NCBI GenBank assembly: GCA_023954195.1
Contig: JAMLIK010000002.1
Location: 496,001 to 560,000 of the forward strand
Length of the DNA: 64,000 nucleotides
Reading direction: 5' to 3'
Source: Xanthobacteraceae bacterium
GTDB lineage: Bacteria > Pseudomonadota > Alphaproteobacteria > Rhizobiales > Xanthobacteraceae
This document shows positions 34,724 through 43,754 of the stretch, one piece after another. The notes beneath the pieces were generated by a model. The model had not been told where the DNA came from, searched no databases, and saw nothing but the letters and a program-made list of their open reading frames with translations. Every line of letters starts with the position of its first letter. The stretch's first letter is position 1. Position numbers and translations under genes: made by a program.

Positions 34724-35917
34724 ATGATGTCTGAAGCTCGTCCAAAGCTGTTCACACCGATCACCGTGCGCGGCGTGACCGTGCGAAATCGGGTGATGCT
34801 CTCCCCGATGAACCAGCATCGCGCGCAGGACGGTTATGCCGATGATGGATTGCTGGTCCATCTCGGCAAGTTCGCGCTCGGCGGCTTCGGCATTATCATG
34901 ACCGAAGCCACGGCGATCGAGCCGCGCGGCCGCGTCGCGCCTGGCGATCTCGGCATCTGGTCGGACGATCACATCGCGGGCCTTCGCCGCGTTTGCGCTT
35001 ACGTGAAAGGGGCGGGTGGCACGCCCGGCGTCCAGTTGGCCCATTCCGGTCGCAAGGGAGCCTCCCAACGACCCTGGCAGGGATTTGGTCCGTTAACCGG
35101 GGAAGACGCAAGGCGAGGAGAGCCGCCGTGGCCGCTGGTGAGCCCGACGCGTGAGGCCCTGGGTCCGGGGCATGTGGTGCCGGACCAGCTATCGCTGGAC
35201 GGCATCGAGGGTGTTCTGCGAAGCTACGCCGATGCCGCCGCGCGTGCGGATGCGGCCGGCTTCGACGTGATCGAAGTTCACGCCGGACATGGCTATCTGA
35301 TCGCAAGCTTCCTTTCGCCCGTCATCAATACGCGTAACGATGAATATGGCGGCGACTTCACGGGACGTATCCGTTTCGCGTTGAAAGTGGCGGATGCGGT
35401 TCGCTCGCGCTGGCCGGAGCACAAGCCGCTGATGTTTCGTATCTCCAGCGTCGATGGGCACCCCAACGGCTGGAAGATCGAGGATTCCATCATGCTGGCC
35501 CGCGAACTGAAGGCTCATGGCGTTGACATCATCGATTGTTCTTCAGGCGGGCTTCGTCAATCAACCGCGCTGGAGAACGCCAAGCGCTATCCGGGCTATC
35601 AGGTTGAATATGCCGCGCGGATTCGGCGCGGTGCCGGGATCGCGACCGCTGCGGTCGGCCTGATTCTCGACGGTCGGCAGGCCGAGGATATCCTCGCGAA
35701 CGAAGAAGCCGATTTCATCGCACTCGGCAGACAGGCTCTATACGATCCGTTCTGGGTTCATCATGCCGCGCAGGAGTTCGGCGTCGATCCGGATTTCGCC
35801 TCGTGGGACGTCTCGGCGGGGTGGTGGCTGGCGAAGCGCAAGGACGGCTTGGCGAGTATCGGCTTGGACGGTGCCGGCAAGCGGATGTCTTCTATTGAAT
35901 ATGAAACGAAAATCTGA
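34724..35917 (+). CDS. NADH:flavin oxidoreductase / Old Yellow Enzyme family
   Basis: 397-residue FMN-dependent TIM-barrel enzyme related to YqjM/NamA, predicted to reduce an electron-poor C=C bond such as that of an alpha,beta-unsaturated carbonyl compound. Key blocks: LSPMNQHRAQDGYA, VQLAHSGRKGAS, and the substrate-binding His pair in HAGHGYLIASFLSP. Further on are NTRNDEYGG and the C-terminal GRQALYDPFW. The start is ATGATG at 34724 with CCGGAGGA 8 bases upstream. It is the last gene of the island set; its product would fit a pathway with an enoyl-type intermediate. It ends about 95 bases before the 3' thyA remnant. Confidence 0.87.
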   Translation: MMSEARPKLFTPITVRGVTVRNRVMLSPMNQHRAQDGYADDGLLVHLGKFALGGFGIIMTEATAIEPRGRVAPGDLGIWSDDHIAGLRRVCAYVKGAGGTPGVQLAHSGRKGASQRPWQGFGPLTGEDARRGEPPWPLVSPTREALGPGHVVPDQLSLDGIEGVLRSYADAAARADAAGFDVIEVHAGHGYLIASFLSPVINTRNDEYGGDFTGRIRFALKVADAVRSRWPEHKPLMFRISSVDGHPNGWKIEDSIMLARELKAHGVDIIDCSSGGLRQSTALENAKRYPGYQVEYAARIRRGAGIATAAVGLILDGRQAEDILANEEADFIALGRQALYDPFWVHHAAQEFGVDPDFASWDVSAGWWLAKRKDGLASIGLDGAGKRMSSIEYETKI

Positions 35918-36009
35918 TTGTCACGGGATGAGCTTGACCGGCTGTCCAATAAACCGGCGGCAACTCAGCTCATGCATTGACCGGATTTCTTCTCCTCGCC
36001 ATATAATGG

Positions 36010-36191
36010 CGGCCATGGTGAATGACCTTCATGGGAGAAAGCCGTTCAACACCGCCTTCGATGCACTGCGGACGATGATGGCGGCGCGGGTCGCCGGATT
36101 GCGGCCGGGCGAATTCATTTTCCGCTGTGAGGATTTCGCGCTGATTGGCTACGATCCGCATCCGCGCATCGAGGCCGAGGTCGCGGTGTGA
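36010..36191 (+). pseudogene. thyA: 3' remnant of the native thymidylate synthase gene
   Basis: The frame ending at the TGA 36189-36191 reads KPFNTAFDALRTMMAARVAGLRPGEFI and then directly FRCEDFALIGYDPHPRIEAEVAV. The first part aligns with the ThyA region that normally reads [25 protein letters not shown]. The second is the ThyA C-terminus (compare [21 protein letters not shown] in the intact copy). About 45 residues between the two are deleted, and the segment before PFN is scrambled. The stop overlaps the folA GTG by four bases (GTGA), the coupling expected of an ancestral thyA-folA operon. Confidence 0.82.
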
Positions 36192-36724
36192 GCGGGTTCA
36201 TGCCGGCGCGCCCCGAGATCGTGCTGCTGGTCGCGATGGCCGAGAACGGTGTGATCGGCCGCGACAACGCCATCCCGTGGCGGCTGAAAGCCGATCAGCA
36301 GCGATTGAAGCGGATGACGCTCGGCAAGCCGATCGTGATGGGACGCAAGACCTTCCTGTCGCTGCGCCGCCCGCTGCCGGGCCGCACCAACATCGTGATT
36401 ACCCGCGACCCGGCGTTTGCCGCCGCCGGCGCGGTGGTGACCGATTCGCTCGCCCACGCCTGCGAGGTGGCGTGGGGCGACGCGCTGCGGCGTTTCGTCA
36501 CTGAAATCGCCGTGATCGGCGGCGCCGAAATCTACGCCCAGGCGATGCCGCAGGCCGACCGGCTCGAAGTTACCGAGGTTCACGCCGCGCCCGATGGCGA
36601 CACCCGCTTCGCCGCCATCGATCCGGCGGTCTGGCGGGAAACGGCGCGGGAGCGTCACCCGGCGTCGGGCGACGACAGCGCCGACTATTCCTTCGTGACC
36701 TACCGGCGGCGCGGCCGCGATTGA
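36188..36724 (+). CDS. folA: dihydrofolate reductase
   Basis: 178-residue enzyme that regenerates tetrahydrofolate from the dihydrofolate made by ThyA. The family blocks are VAMAENGVIGRDNAIPWRL at about 14-32, PIVMGRKTFLSL at about 47-58, LPGRTNIVITR near 63, and IGGAEIYAQAMPQADRL near 105. The start is GTG, overlapping the stop of the dead thyA fragment (GTGA). The original thyA-folA promoter is now separated by the insertion, so folA may rely on read-through from the reductase gene upstream or on an unseen promoter. A strong terminator follows. Confidence 0.93.
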   Translation: MSGFMPARPEIVLLVAMAENGVIGRDNAIPWRLKADQQRLKRMTLGKPIVMGRKTFLSLRRPLPGRTNIVITRDPAFAAAGAVVTDSLAHACEVAWGDALRRFVTEIAVIGGAEIYAQAMPQADRLEVTEVHAAPDGDTRFAAIDPAVWRETARERHPASGDDSADYSFVTYRRRGRD

Positions 36725-36730
36725 GCCGCT

Positions 36731-36778
36731 GGAGCCCCGTTCCGATAGAACCGGAACGGGGCTCCGGATTTTTGTTTT
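36731..36778 (+). terminator. rho-independent terminator after folA
   Basis: A perfect 14-bp stem, GGAGCCCCGTTCCG / CGGAACGGGGCTCC (36731-36744 and 36752-36765), has a 7-base loop. It is followed by ATTTTTGTTTT. It begins seven bases after the folA stop. Confidence 0.88.
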
Positions 36779-36779
36779 G

Positions 36780-36828
36780 ACGCGTTTTCCTCACGCGAAC
36801 CGGTATCCGCTTCGCCCGAAAACGCCAT
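36780..36828. repeat. palindromic repeat, family D
   Basis: CGCGTTTTCC...CGCGAACCGG...CTTCGCCCGAAAACGC has inverted ends GCGTTTTC / GAAAACGC. It is the same element and orientation as at 22745-22790, so one copy lies at each outer edge of the thyA-to-folA region. The remaining bases to the hflK ribosome-binding site (36829-37020) hold no gene. Confidence 0.65.
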
Positions 36829-37032
36829 CGCGCCGGCCCCCGCATTGACAATCGCCGCCGGAGGCATAGCTCAGCACCGTGTTCCGCAAAGCGTCCCGTC
36901 CGCCGGCGCGCAACGCGCTGACACGCCGCAATCAAGCCGCGTTGTAAGGGCCGGGAGCGTCCCCTATAAAGCCGGGCAAATCATTCGCTGGGGCCGGAAA
37001 CTCAGGTCCGGCCAGCGCCGAGGAGGTTGTCG

Positions 37033-38187
37033 ATGCCGTGGAAGAATCAAGGCGGAGGGCCCTGGGGCTCGGGTCCGAAAGGGCCGTGGGGTTCCGGTCC
37101 TCAATCCACGGGGCCGAAGCCGCCCGACCTGGAGGACCTGCTGCGGCGCGGACAGGACCGCCTGCAATCGATCCTGCCCGGCGGCCATATGAGCGCCATG
37201 GGCATTCTCCTCCTCATCGTCGCCGGCCTCGCGGTCTGGGGCTTGTCGGGCTTCTTCCGAGTCCAGCCGAACGAACTCGGCGTGGTGCTGCGCTTCGGCA
37301 AGCACGTGCGCACGGTGCAGCCCGGCCTGAACTATCACCTGCCGTACCCGATCGAGACCGTGCTGCTGCCGACGGCGCTGCGCGTCTCCACACTCAACAT
37401 CGGCATGACGGTGTCGCATGATCCGGCGCGGCGCGGCAGCGTGATGCGCGACGTGCCGGAAGAAAGCCTGATGCTGACCGGCGACGAGAACATCGTCGAT
37501 GTCGATTTCACCGTGCTGTGGCGCATCGCGCCCGACGGCGTCGGCAAGTACCTGTTCAACATCCAGAATCCGGAAGGCACCGTGAAGGCGGTGGCCGAGA
37601 GCGCGATGCGCGAGGTGATCGGGCGCTCGGATATCCAGCCGATCCTCACCGGCGCGCGCTCCACCACCGAGAACGCAGTGCATCAGTTGATGCAGCGCAC
37701 GCTCGACAGCTACGGCGCCGGCATCCTGATCCAGCAGGTGCAAATGCAGAAAGTCGACCCGCCGCAGCAGGTGATCGATTCGTTCCGCGATGTGCAGGCG
37801 GCCCGCGCCGACCTCGAACGCTTGCAGAACGAGGCCCAGACCTACGCCAACCGCGTCATTCCCGACGCGCGCGGCCGCGCGGCGCAGGTTCTGCAGAACG
37901 CCGAAGGTTATAAGGAGCAGGCGATCGCCGAGGCCAGGGGCCAAAGCTCGCGGTTCCTGCAAGTCTATCAAGCCTACAAGCTCGCGCCCGACGTGACGCG
38001 GGAGCGCATCTACCTGGAAACCATGGAGCGCGTGCTCGGCGGCGCGGACAAGTTGATCTATGACCCCGGCGCCTCGCGCGGCCAGGGGATCGTGCCCTAT
38101 CTGCCGCTCAGCGAATTGTCGGCGCGGCGCGGCGCGCCGCCGCCGGCCGCCACTCAGTCCAACAAGCCGAACGGGAGCGCGCGATGA
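37033..38187 (+). CDS. hflK: FtsH-associated membrane protein HflK
   Basis: 384-residue SPFH/prohibitin-domain protein that, with HflC, forms the large cage around the FtsH protease in the inner membrane. A Gly/Pro-rich cytoplasmic head (1-45) is followed by one membrane helix (about 56-76, ILLLIVAGLAVWGLSGFF). The SPFH domain comes next (VQPNELGVVLRFGKHVRTVQPGLNYHLPYP) and then a coiled-coil with Ala/Glu-rich repeats. AGGAGG at 37021-37026 decides the start: the ATG at 37033 has six bases of spacing, while an upstream TTG at 37027 would have none. The last four bases overlap hflC (ATGA). Confidence 0.93.
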   Translation: MPWKNQGGGPWGSGPKGPWGSGPQSTGPKPPDLEDLLRRGQDRLQSILPGGHMSAMGILLLIVAGLAVWGLSGFFRVQPNELGVVLRFGKHVRTVQPGLNYHLPYPIETVLLPTALRVSTLNIGMTVSHDPARRGSVMRDVPEESLMLTGDENIVDVDFTVLWRIAPDGVGKYLFNIQNPEGTVKAVAESAMREVIGRSDIQPILTGARSTTENAVHQLMQRTLDSYGAGILIQQVQMQKVDPPQQVIDSFRDVQAARADLERLQNEAQTYANRVIPDARGRAAQVLQNAEGYKEQAIAEARGQSSRFLQVYQAYKLAPDVTRERIYLETMERVLGGADKLIYDPGASRGQGIVPYLPLSELSARRGAPPPAATQSNKPNGSAR

Positions 38188-39113
38188 AGGCCGGGGTTTC
38201 AGGGATAGTCGCGCTGCTGTTGCTGCTCGTCGTTGTCGTGATCGGCTACAGTTCGCTGTTCACCGTGCGCGAGACCGAGCAGGTGCTGCTGGTGCGGCTC
38301 GGCGATCCGGTCCGCGTGGTCACCGCGCCGGGATTGCATTTCAAGGCGCCGTTCGTCGATACGGTCATCAGTATCGACAAGCGGATACTGGATCTGGAGA
38401 ACCCGTCGCAGGAAATCATCGCTTCCGACCAGAAGCGTCTGGTGGTCGACGCCTTCGCGCGTTACCGCATCAAGGACGCGTTGCGCTTCTATCAGAGCGT
38501 CGGCAACGTTCCCGCCGCCAACATCCAGTTGACGGCCTTGCTGAACGCCGCCATGCGCCGTGTGCTCGGCGAGGTCACCTTCATCCAGGTGGTGCGCGAC
38601 GAGCGCGAGGCGCTGATGGGGCGGATCCGCGACCAACTCGACAAGCAGGCCGACGCCTACGGCATCGGCGTGGTCGATGTCCGCATCCGCCGCGCCGACC
38701 TGCCGGACCAGAACAGCCAGGCGGTGTATCAGCGGATGCAAACCGAGCGCCAGCGCGAGGCCGCCGAGTTCCGCGCCCAGGGCGGCCAACGGGCCCAGGA
38801 AATCCGCTCCAAGGCGGATCGCGAGGCCACCGTGATCGTGGCGGAGGCCAATTCGCAGGCGGACAAGGTCCGCGGCGAGGGCGACGGCGAGCGTAACCGG
38901 ATCTTCGCGGACGCCTATAATCAGGATCCGGCGTTCTTCTCGTTCTATCGCTCGATGTCGGCCTACGAAACCGGCCTCAAGCAGAACGACACCCGCTTCC
39001 TGTTGCAGCCGAATTCCGATTTCTTCCGCTTCTTCGGCACTCCATCGGGCAAGCCCCCGAACGGCGGTCCGCCCGCGGAAGGCGCGGCCGAGGCCAAGCC
39101 GGACGCCCGGTAG
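38184..39113 (+). CDS. hflC: FtsH-associated membrane protein HflC
   Basis: 309-residue partner of HflK with an N-terminal membrane helix (about 5-25) and an SPFH domain (VRETEQVLLVRLGDPVRVVTAPGLHFKAPF). A charged helical region (about 190-245) ends in EGDGERNRIFADAYNQDP, the HflC signature. The ATG overlaps the hflK stop by four bases. The Pro-rich C-terminal tail is somewhat longer than in E. coli. It is predicted to restrain FtsH access to membrane substrates. Confidence 0.93.
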   Translation: MKAGVSGIVALLLLLVVVVIGYSSLFTVRETEQVLLVRLGDPVRVVTAPGLHFKAPFVDTVISIDKRILDLENPSQEIIASDQKRLVVDAFARYRIKDALRFYQSVGNVPAANIQLTALLNAAMRRVLGEVTFIQVVRDEREALMGRIRDQLDKQADAYGIGVVDVRIRRADLPDQNSQAVYQRMQTERQREAAEFRAQGGQRAQEIRSKADREATVIVAEANSQADKVRGEGDGERNRIFADAYNQDPAFFSFYRSMSAYETGLKQNDTRFLLQPNSDFFRFFGTPSGKPPNGGPPAEGAAEAKPDAR

Positions 39114-39264
39114 TCCGCGTCCGCCGCCCGGCGGCGCGGTGCTATCGGACAGCGCCGGCAAAAATCGCTGCCGGCGCCGGCGGATCGTGCTCTATAGTCG
39201 CGATTCATTGATGCGTCTGCGGCGCGGCCGGGGCGACAATCCAGGCGAGGGGGGCTGCCATCCG

Positions 39265-39465
39265 ATGAGGTCTATTGCGTTCGCCGACTTCCTCATCGGC
39301 GTGGGAATGCTGCTCGTGATCGAAGGTCTGATCTTCGCCGCCGCCCCCGGATGGATGCGCCGGGCCATGGAGAGCGTGCTGCATACGCCCGACCATATCC
39401 TTCGGCTCACCGGGATCGCGACCGCCGTTTTCGGCCTGGTGATGATCTGGCTGATCCGTTGGTAG
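39265..39465 (+). CDS. DUF2065 small membrane protein (YjeT-like)
   Basis: 66-residue protein with two hydrophobic helices (about 5-24 and 44-63) that match DUF2065. The E. coli member yjeT also sits just after hflC, so the gene order hflK-hflC-DUF2065 is conserved here. The function is unknown. The ATG at 39265 is chosen because homologues start directly at the first helix; the frame is open for 42 codons upstream without similarity. Confidence 0.8.
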   Translation: MRSIAFADFLIGVGMLLVIEGLIFAAAPGWMRRAMESVLHTPDHILRLTGIATAVFGLVMIWLIRW

Positions 39466-39636
39466 GCGGCCGGGCGGCTCACCCGTCAATTTGCCGCAAT
39501 CCCCACCGCTGATAGGCGCCGGGATAACGGCCGCTTGAGTCCTCGCGGCGCTTGCGCCGGGATCGCATTCAGGCACAGTGCGGCCGGCAAGACGGCCGAT
39601 TCACGTCATCCGGGTGGTTCAGGAGATATCGCGACC

Positions 39637-41151
39637 ATGATCGATGCAGTTCCAGCTCCGGGCCGCCGGTTCCGCCAACGGCTGATGGGGATCTGTCTTG
39701 GCGCCGGCCTCGGTGTCGCGGCGCTCGTGGCGGCGAATGCCCCGGCGCAGGCGCGCGGGCCGGAGGGGATCGCCGATGTCGCGGAGAAGGTGATCGACGC
39801 CGTCGTCAACATCTCGACCACGCAGAACGTGCAGGCGCGGGGCGGCGGCGACCGGCAGACGATGCCGCAACTGCCGCCGGGATCGCCGTTCGAGGAGTTT
39901 TTCGAGGACTTCTTCAAGAACCGGCGCGGACCGGGCGGCGACAAGGGCGGGAGCCCGCGCGCCCACAAGGTCAATTCGCTCGGTTCCGGCTTCATCATCA
40001 GCACCGACGGCTACGTCGTCACCAACAACCACGTCATCGCCGACGCCGACGAGATCAACGTCATCCTCAATGACGGCACCAAGGCGCGCGCGGACATCGT
40101 CGGCGTCGACAAGAAGACCGACCTCGCGCTGCTGAAGTTCAAGCCGGCCAAGCCGCTGACGGCGGTGAAGTTCGGCGATTCCGACGCGCTGCGGCTCGGC
40201 GAATGGGTGGTCGCCATCGGCAACCCGTTCAGCCTCGGCGGCACGGTGACGGCGGGCATCGTCTCGGCGCGCAACCGTGACATCAATTCCGGCCCCTATG
40301 ACAGCTACATCCAGACCGACGCCGCGATCAACCGCGGCAACTCCGGCGGTCCGCTGTTCAACCTCAACGGCGAGGTGGTCGGCGTCAACACCGCGATCAT
40401 CTCGCCGTCCGGCGGCTCGATCGGCATCGGCTTCGCGGTGCCGTCGAAGACGGTCTCGGCGGTGATCGACCAGCTCCGCGAGTTCAAGGAAGTGCGGCGC
40501 GGCTGGCTCGGGGTGCGCATCCAGCAGGTTACCGACGAGATCGCCGAAAGCCTCAACATCAAGCCGGCGCGTGGCGCGCTGGTGGCCGGCGTCGACGACA
40601 AGGGGCCGGCCAAGCCCGCCGGCATCGAGCCGGGCGATGTCATCGTCAAGTTCAACGGCAAGGATATCAAGGAGCCGAAGGATCTGTCGCGCGTCGTCGC
40701 CGAGACGCCCAGCGGCAAGACGGTGGACGTCGCCATCATCCGCAAGGGCGCCGAGCAGACCAAGACCGTCACCATCGGCCGCCTCGACGACCTTCCCGAG
40801 CCGGTGAAGGCGTCGGCCAAGTCGAACGGCGGCACCGTCGAAAAGACGCCGACGCAGAAGGCGCTGGGTCTCGACCTCGCCGATATCAGCAAGGAACTGC
40901 GGGGCCGCTTCAAGATCAAGGACACCGTCAAGGGCGTCGTGGTCACCGGCGTCGATGACGGCTCCGACGCCGCCGAGAAGCGCCTCAGCGCGGGCGACAT
41001 CATCGTCGAAGTCGCCCAGGAGGCGGTGACCAACGCGGCCGACGTCAAGAAGCGTGTCGAGCAGTTGCGCAAGGACGGCAAGAAGTCGGTGTTGCTGCTG
41101 GTCTCCAACGGCGAGGGCGACCTGCGCTTCGTCGCGGTGAGCTTGAAGTAG
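39637..41151 (+). CDS. Do-type periplasmic serine protease (DegP/DegQ family)
   Basis: 504-residue HtrA protease with a signal peptide (about 1-37, core GICLGAGLGVAALVAANAPAQA). The protease domain has the triad His in NNHVIAD (about 132), Asp in TDLALLKF (about 162) and Ser in RGNSGGPLF (about 235). Two PDZ domains follow (about 290-380 and 405-500). It degrades and refolds misfolded periplasmic proteins. The ATG at 39637 follows an AGGAG and begins the signal peptide. Placement after hflKC groups two membrane and periplasmic quality-control systems. Confidence 0.92.
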   Translation: MIDAVPAPGRRFRQRLMGICLGAGLGVAALVAANAPAQARGPEGIADVAEKVIDAVVNISTTQNVQARGGGDRQTMPQLPPGSPFEEFFEDFFKNRRGPGGDKGGSPRAHKVNSLGSGFIISTDGYVVTNNHVIADADEINVILNDGTKARADIVGVDKKTDLALLKFKPAKPLTAVKFGDSDALRLGEWVVAIGNPFSLGGTVTAGIVSARNRDINSGPYDSYIQTDAAINRGNSGGPLFNLNGEVVGVNTAIISPSGGSIGIGFAVPSKTVSAVIDQLREFKEVRRGWLGVRIQQVTDEIAESLNIKPARGALVAGVDDKGPAKPAGIEPGDVIVKFNGKDIKEPKDLSRVVAETPSGKTVDVAIIRKGAEQTKTVTIGRLDDLPEPVKASAKSNGGTVEKTPTQKALGLDLADISKELRGRFKIKDTVKGVVVTGVDDGSDAAEKRLSAGDIIVEVAQEAVTNAADVKKRVEQLRKDGKKSVLLLVSNGEGDLRFVAVSLK

Positions 41152-41197
41152 CCGCGGCCGCTATAGCGTTACCGGTTTTGATAGAAACACCACGGGG

Positions 41198-41272
41198 CGT
41201 CATTGCCGGGCTTGACCCGGCAATCCATCATTTTCAAGAAGATGGATGCCCGGATCAAGTCCGGGCATGACG
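41198..41272. repeat. palindromic intergenic repeat, family B
   Basis: The left arm is CGTCATTGCCGGGCTTGACC...; the right arm is GGATGCCCGGATCAAGTCC...GACG, and each is itself a hairpin. Related copies are at 48310-48384, 53013-53125 and, more diverged, 45576-45673. This one separates the convergent degP-like and arsC-like genes. Confidence 0.78.
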
Positions 41273-41301
41273 GCGGATGATTACGTCAAAATTAAAAATC
41301 T

Positions 41302-41649
41302 TTAGTTGGGCAGCAGCTCCAGCACCCGTTCCGGCGGGCGGCAGAGCCGGACGCCGTTCGGCGTCGCCACCAGCGGGCGCTCGATCAGCACCGGATGCGC
41401 GGCCATCGCATCGAGCAAGGCTTCGTCGTCGGCGGCATCGAGCTTGAGGTCGCGATACAGCGTTTCCTTGGCGCGGATCGCCTGCCGCGGCGTCAGCCCG
41501 GCGCGCCGCAGCAGATCCTTGAGTTCGGCGCGGCTCGGCGGCGACGTCAGATATTCGACGATCACGGGTTCGATGCCGGCGGCGCGGATCAATTGCAGGG
41601 CGCCGCGCGAGTTGCTGCATTTCGGGTTGTGATAGATGGTGACGTCCAT
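41302..41649 (-). CDS. ArsC/Spx-family arsenate-reductase-like protein
   Basis: 115-residue thioredoxin-fold protein of the glutaredoxin-linked ArsC family. It has the N-terminal redox Cys in HNPKCSNSRGAL (residue 11) and the conserved Arg in RPLVATPNGVRLCRPP. It may reduce arsenate to arsenite with glutathione and glutaredoxin. No other ars genes are near, and many proteins of this family have other roles, so the substrate is not certain. It is followed on the same strand, with about 10 bases between, by serB. Confidence 0.85.
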   Translation of the reverse strand: MDVTIYHNPKCSNSRGALQLIRAAGIEPVIVEYLTSPPSRAELKDLLRRAGLTPRQAIRAKETLYRDLKLDAADDEALLDAMAAHPVLIERPLVATPNGVRLCRPPERVLELLPN

Positions 41650-41658
41650 CGGTGGCGC

Positions 41659-42552
<894 letters not shown>

Positions 42553-42568
42553 CGGGGATTCGCGGAAA

Positions 42569-43504
42569 ATGGGCACCAAGGCCGTGCTTATCGCAGGGCC
42601 GACCGCCAGCGGCAAGTCGGCGCTGGCGCTCGACCTCGCGCAACGTTGTGGCGGCGTCGTCATCAACACCGATTCGATGCAGGTCTATCGCGACTTGCGC
42701 GTCATCACCGCGCGGCCGACGCCGGCCGAGGAAGCGCGCGCGCCGCACCGGCTCTATGGCCACGTCGATGCCGCGGTGAATTATTCCGCCGGCATGTGGG
42801 TCTCTGACGCCGCGCGGGTGCTGGCGGAGGCGCGCGCCGAGAGACGCCTGCCGATCTTCACCGGCGGCTCCGGCCTGTATTTCAAGGCGTTGACGCGCGG
42901 CCTGTCGGCGGTGCCGGCGGTGCCGCCCGAAGTGCGGGACGCGGTGCGGGCGCGGCTCGATCGCGACGGGCCCGAGGTGTTGCACGACGAGTTGCGACGG
43001 CGCGACCCGGCCGCGGCGACACGCCTGAAGCCGCGCGACCGCAGTCGCGTTGCCCGCGCGCTGGAGGTGATCGAGGCGACCGGGCGGGCGCTGACCGACT
43101 GGCACCGCGACGCCCTGCCGCCGCTGCTGCCGCCGGAGCAGACGACGGCGGTTTTCCTCGCCCCGGAGCGCGACGCGCTCTACGCCCGGATCGACGCCCG
43201 TTTCACGACCATGCTGGACAGCGGCGCGCTGGAGGAGGTGCGGCGGCTTTCGGCACGCCGGCTCGATCCGCTGCTGCCGGCGATGAAGGCGCACGGCGTT
43301 CCGGCGCTGATCCGGCATCTGGCCGGCGAATTGCCGCTGGAGCAGGCCGCCGCCATCGGCCGGCTCGACACCCGCCGCTACGCTAAGCGGCAGTTCACCT
43401 GGTTCCGCCACCAGCTTCCGGAATTCACGTGGGCGGAGCCGGAGGCCGCCGCCGCATGGTTGACCCGCGCTTTAAGCGTAGCGGAACCGCCATGGGAGGC
43501 GTAA
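42569..43504 (+). CDS. miaA: tRNA dimethylallyltransferase
   Basis: 311-residue enzyme that adds a prenyl group to A37 of tRNAs reading UNN codons. The P-loop [11 protein letters not shown] is near residue 10, DSMQVYRDL near 35, and the DXXG-like PHRLYGHVD near 60. [14 protein letters not shown] near 275 is the tRNA-contact signature. The ATG at 42569 begins right at the P-loop strand. It is divergent from serB and lies just upstream of the ilv leader. Confidence 0.92.
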   Translation: MGTKAVLIAGPTASGKSALALDLAQRCGGVVINTDSMQVYRDLRVITARPTPAEEARAPHRLYGHVDAAVNYSAGMWVSDAARVLAEARAERRLPIFTGGSGLYFKALTRGLSAVPAVPPEVRDAVRARLDRDGPEVLHDELRRRDPAAATRLKPRDRSRVARALEVIEATGRALTDWHRDALPPLLPPEQTTAVFLAPERDALYARIDARFTTMLDSGALEEVRRLSARRLDPLLPAMKAHGVPALIRHLAGELPLEQAAAIGRLDTRRYAKRQFTWFRHQLPEFTWAEPEAAAAWLTRALSVAEPPWEA

Positions 43505-43522
43505 TTGTAAGAAGCTGCGGTG

Positions 43523-43551
43523 TTGACCTGGAGATTTCAGGGTTCTATAAC
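43523..43551 (+). promoter_or_regulatory. promoter of the ilv operon
   Basis: TTGACC (43523-43528) and TATAAC (43546-43551) are separated by exactly 17 bases, a strong housekeeping-type promoter. Transcription would start near 43558, about 25 bases ahead of the leader peptide. Confidence 0.78.
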
Positions 43552-43581
43552 CGCGCAACCTTTGGGAAGTTACGACAAGTC

Positions 43582-43650
43582 ATGCGCAATAAAGTTACCG
43601 ACCTTCTCCTGATCGTCATCGTACCCTGGCACACCGCCGGGGGTGGCTGA
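43582..43650 (+). CDS. ilv leader peptide (attenuation)
   Basis: A 22-codon frame starting at ATG 43582 contains the run LLLIVIV, seven consecutive branched-chain residues, followed by PWHTAGGG and TGA. Its position, between a good promoter and a terminator hairpin and directly ahead of ilvB, is the classic layout for transcription attenuation by Leu/Ile/Val supply. Charged leucine, isoleucine and valine tRNAs would let the ribosome run through and permit the terminator to form. Confidence 0.85.
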   Translation: MRNKVTDLLLIVIVPWHTAGGG

Positions 43651-43702
43651 CGTCACCCTGAAGTCGGGCGGTGTGTGCAGGGCCTCTTGGGCCCTTTTTT
43701 AT
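43651..43702 (+). terminator. attenuator terminator of the ilv leader
   Basis: AGGGCC (43679-43684) and GGCCCT (43690-43695) pair around a 5-base loop and run into TTTTTTATTTT. Just upstream, GGGTG...CACCC at about 43641-43658 can form a competing helix overlapping the end of the leader frame. Arms of the alternative antiterminator were not worked out in full. Confidence 0.78.
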
Positions 43703-43754
43703 TTTCGAACTTCGCTAAATCGAGCCGCGCCAGCCGGCGCATCCGGAGACAGCC

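Noticed and set aside
22888-36191. Reading the island as a prophage or integrative conjugative element
   Set aside because: No integrase, phage structural, or conjugation gene is present, no tRNA target is near, and no clear attachment-site direct repeat was seen. Only a decayed IS3 orfA suggests mobility.
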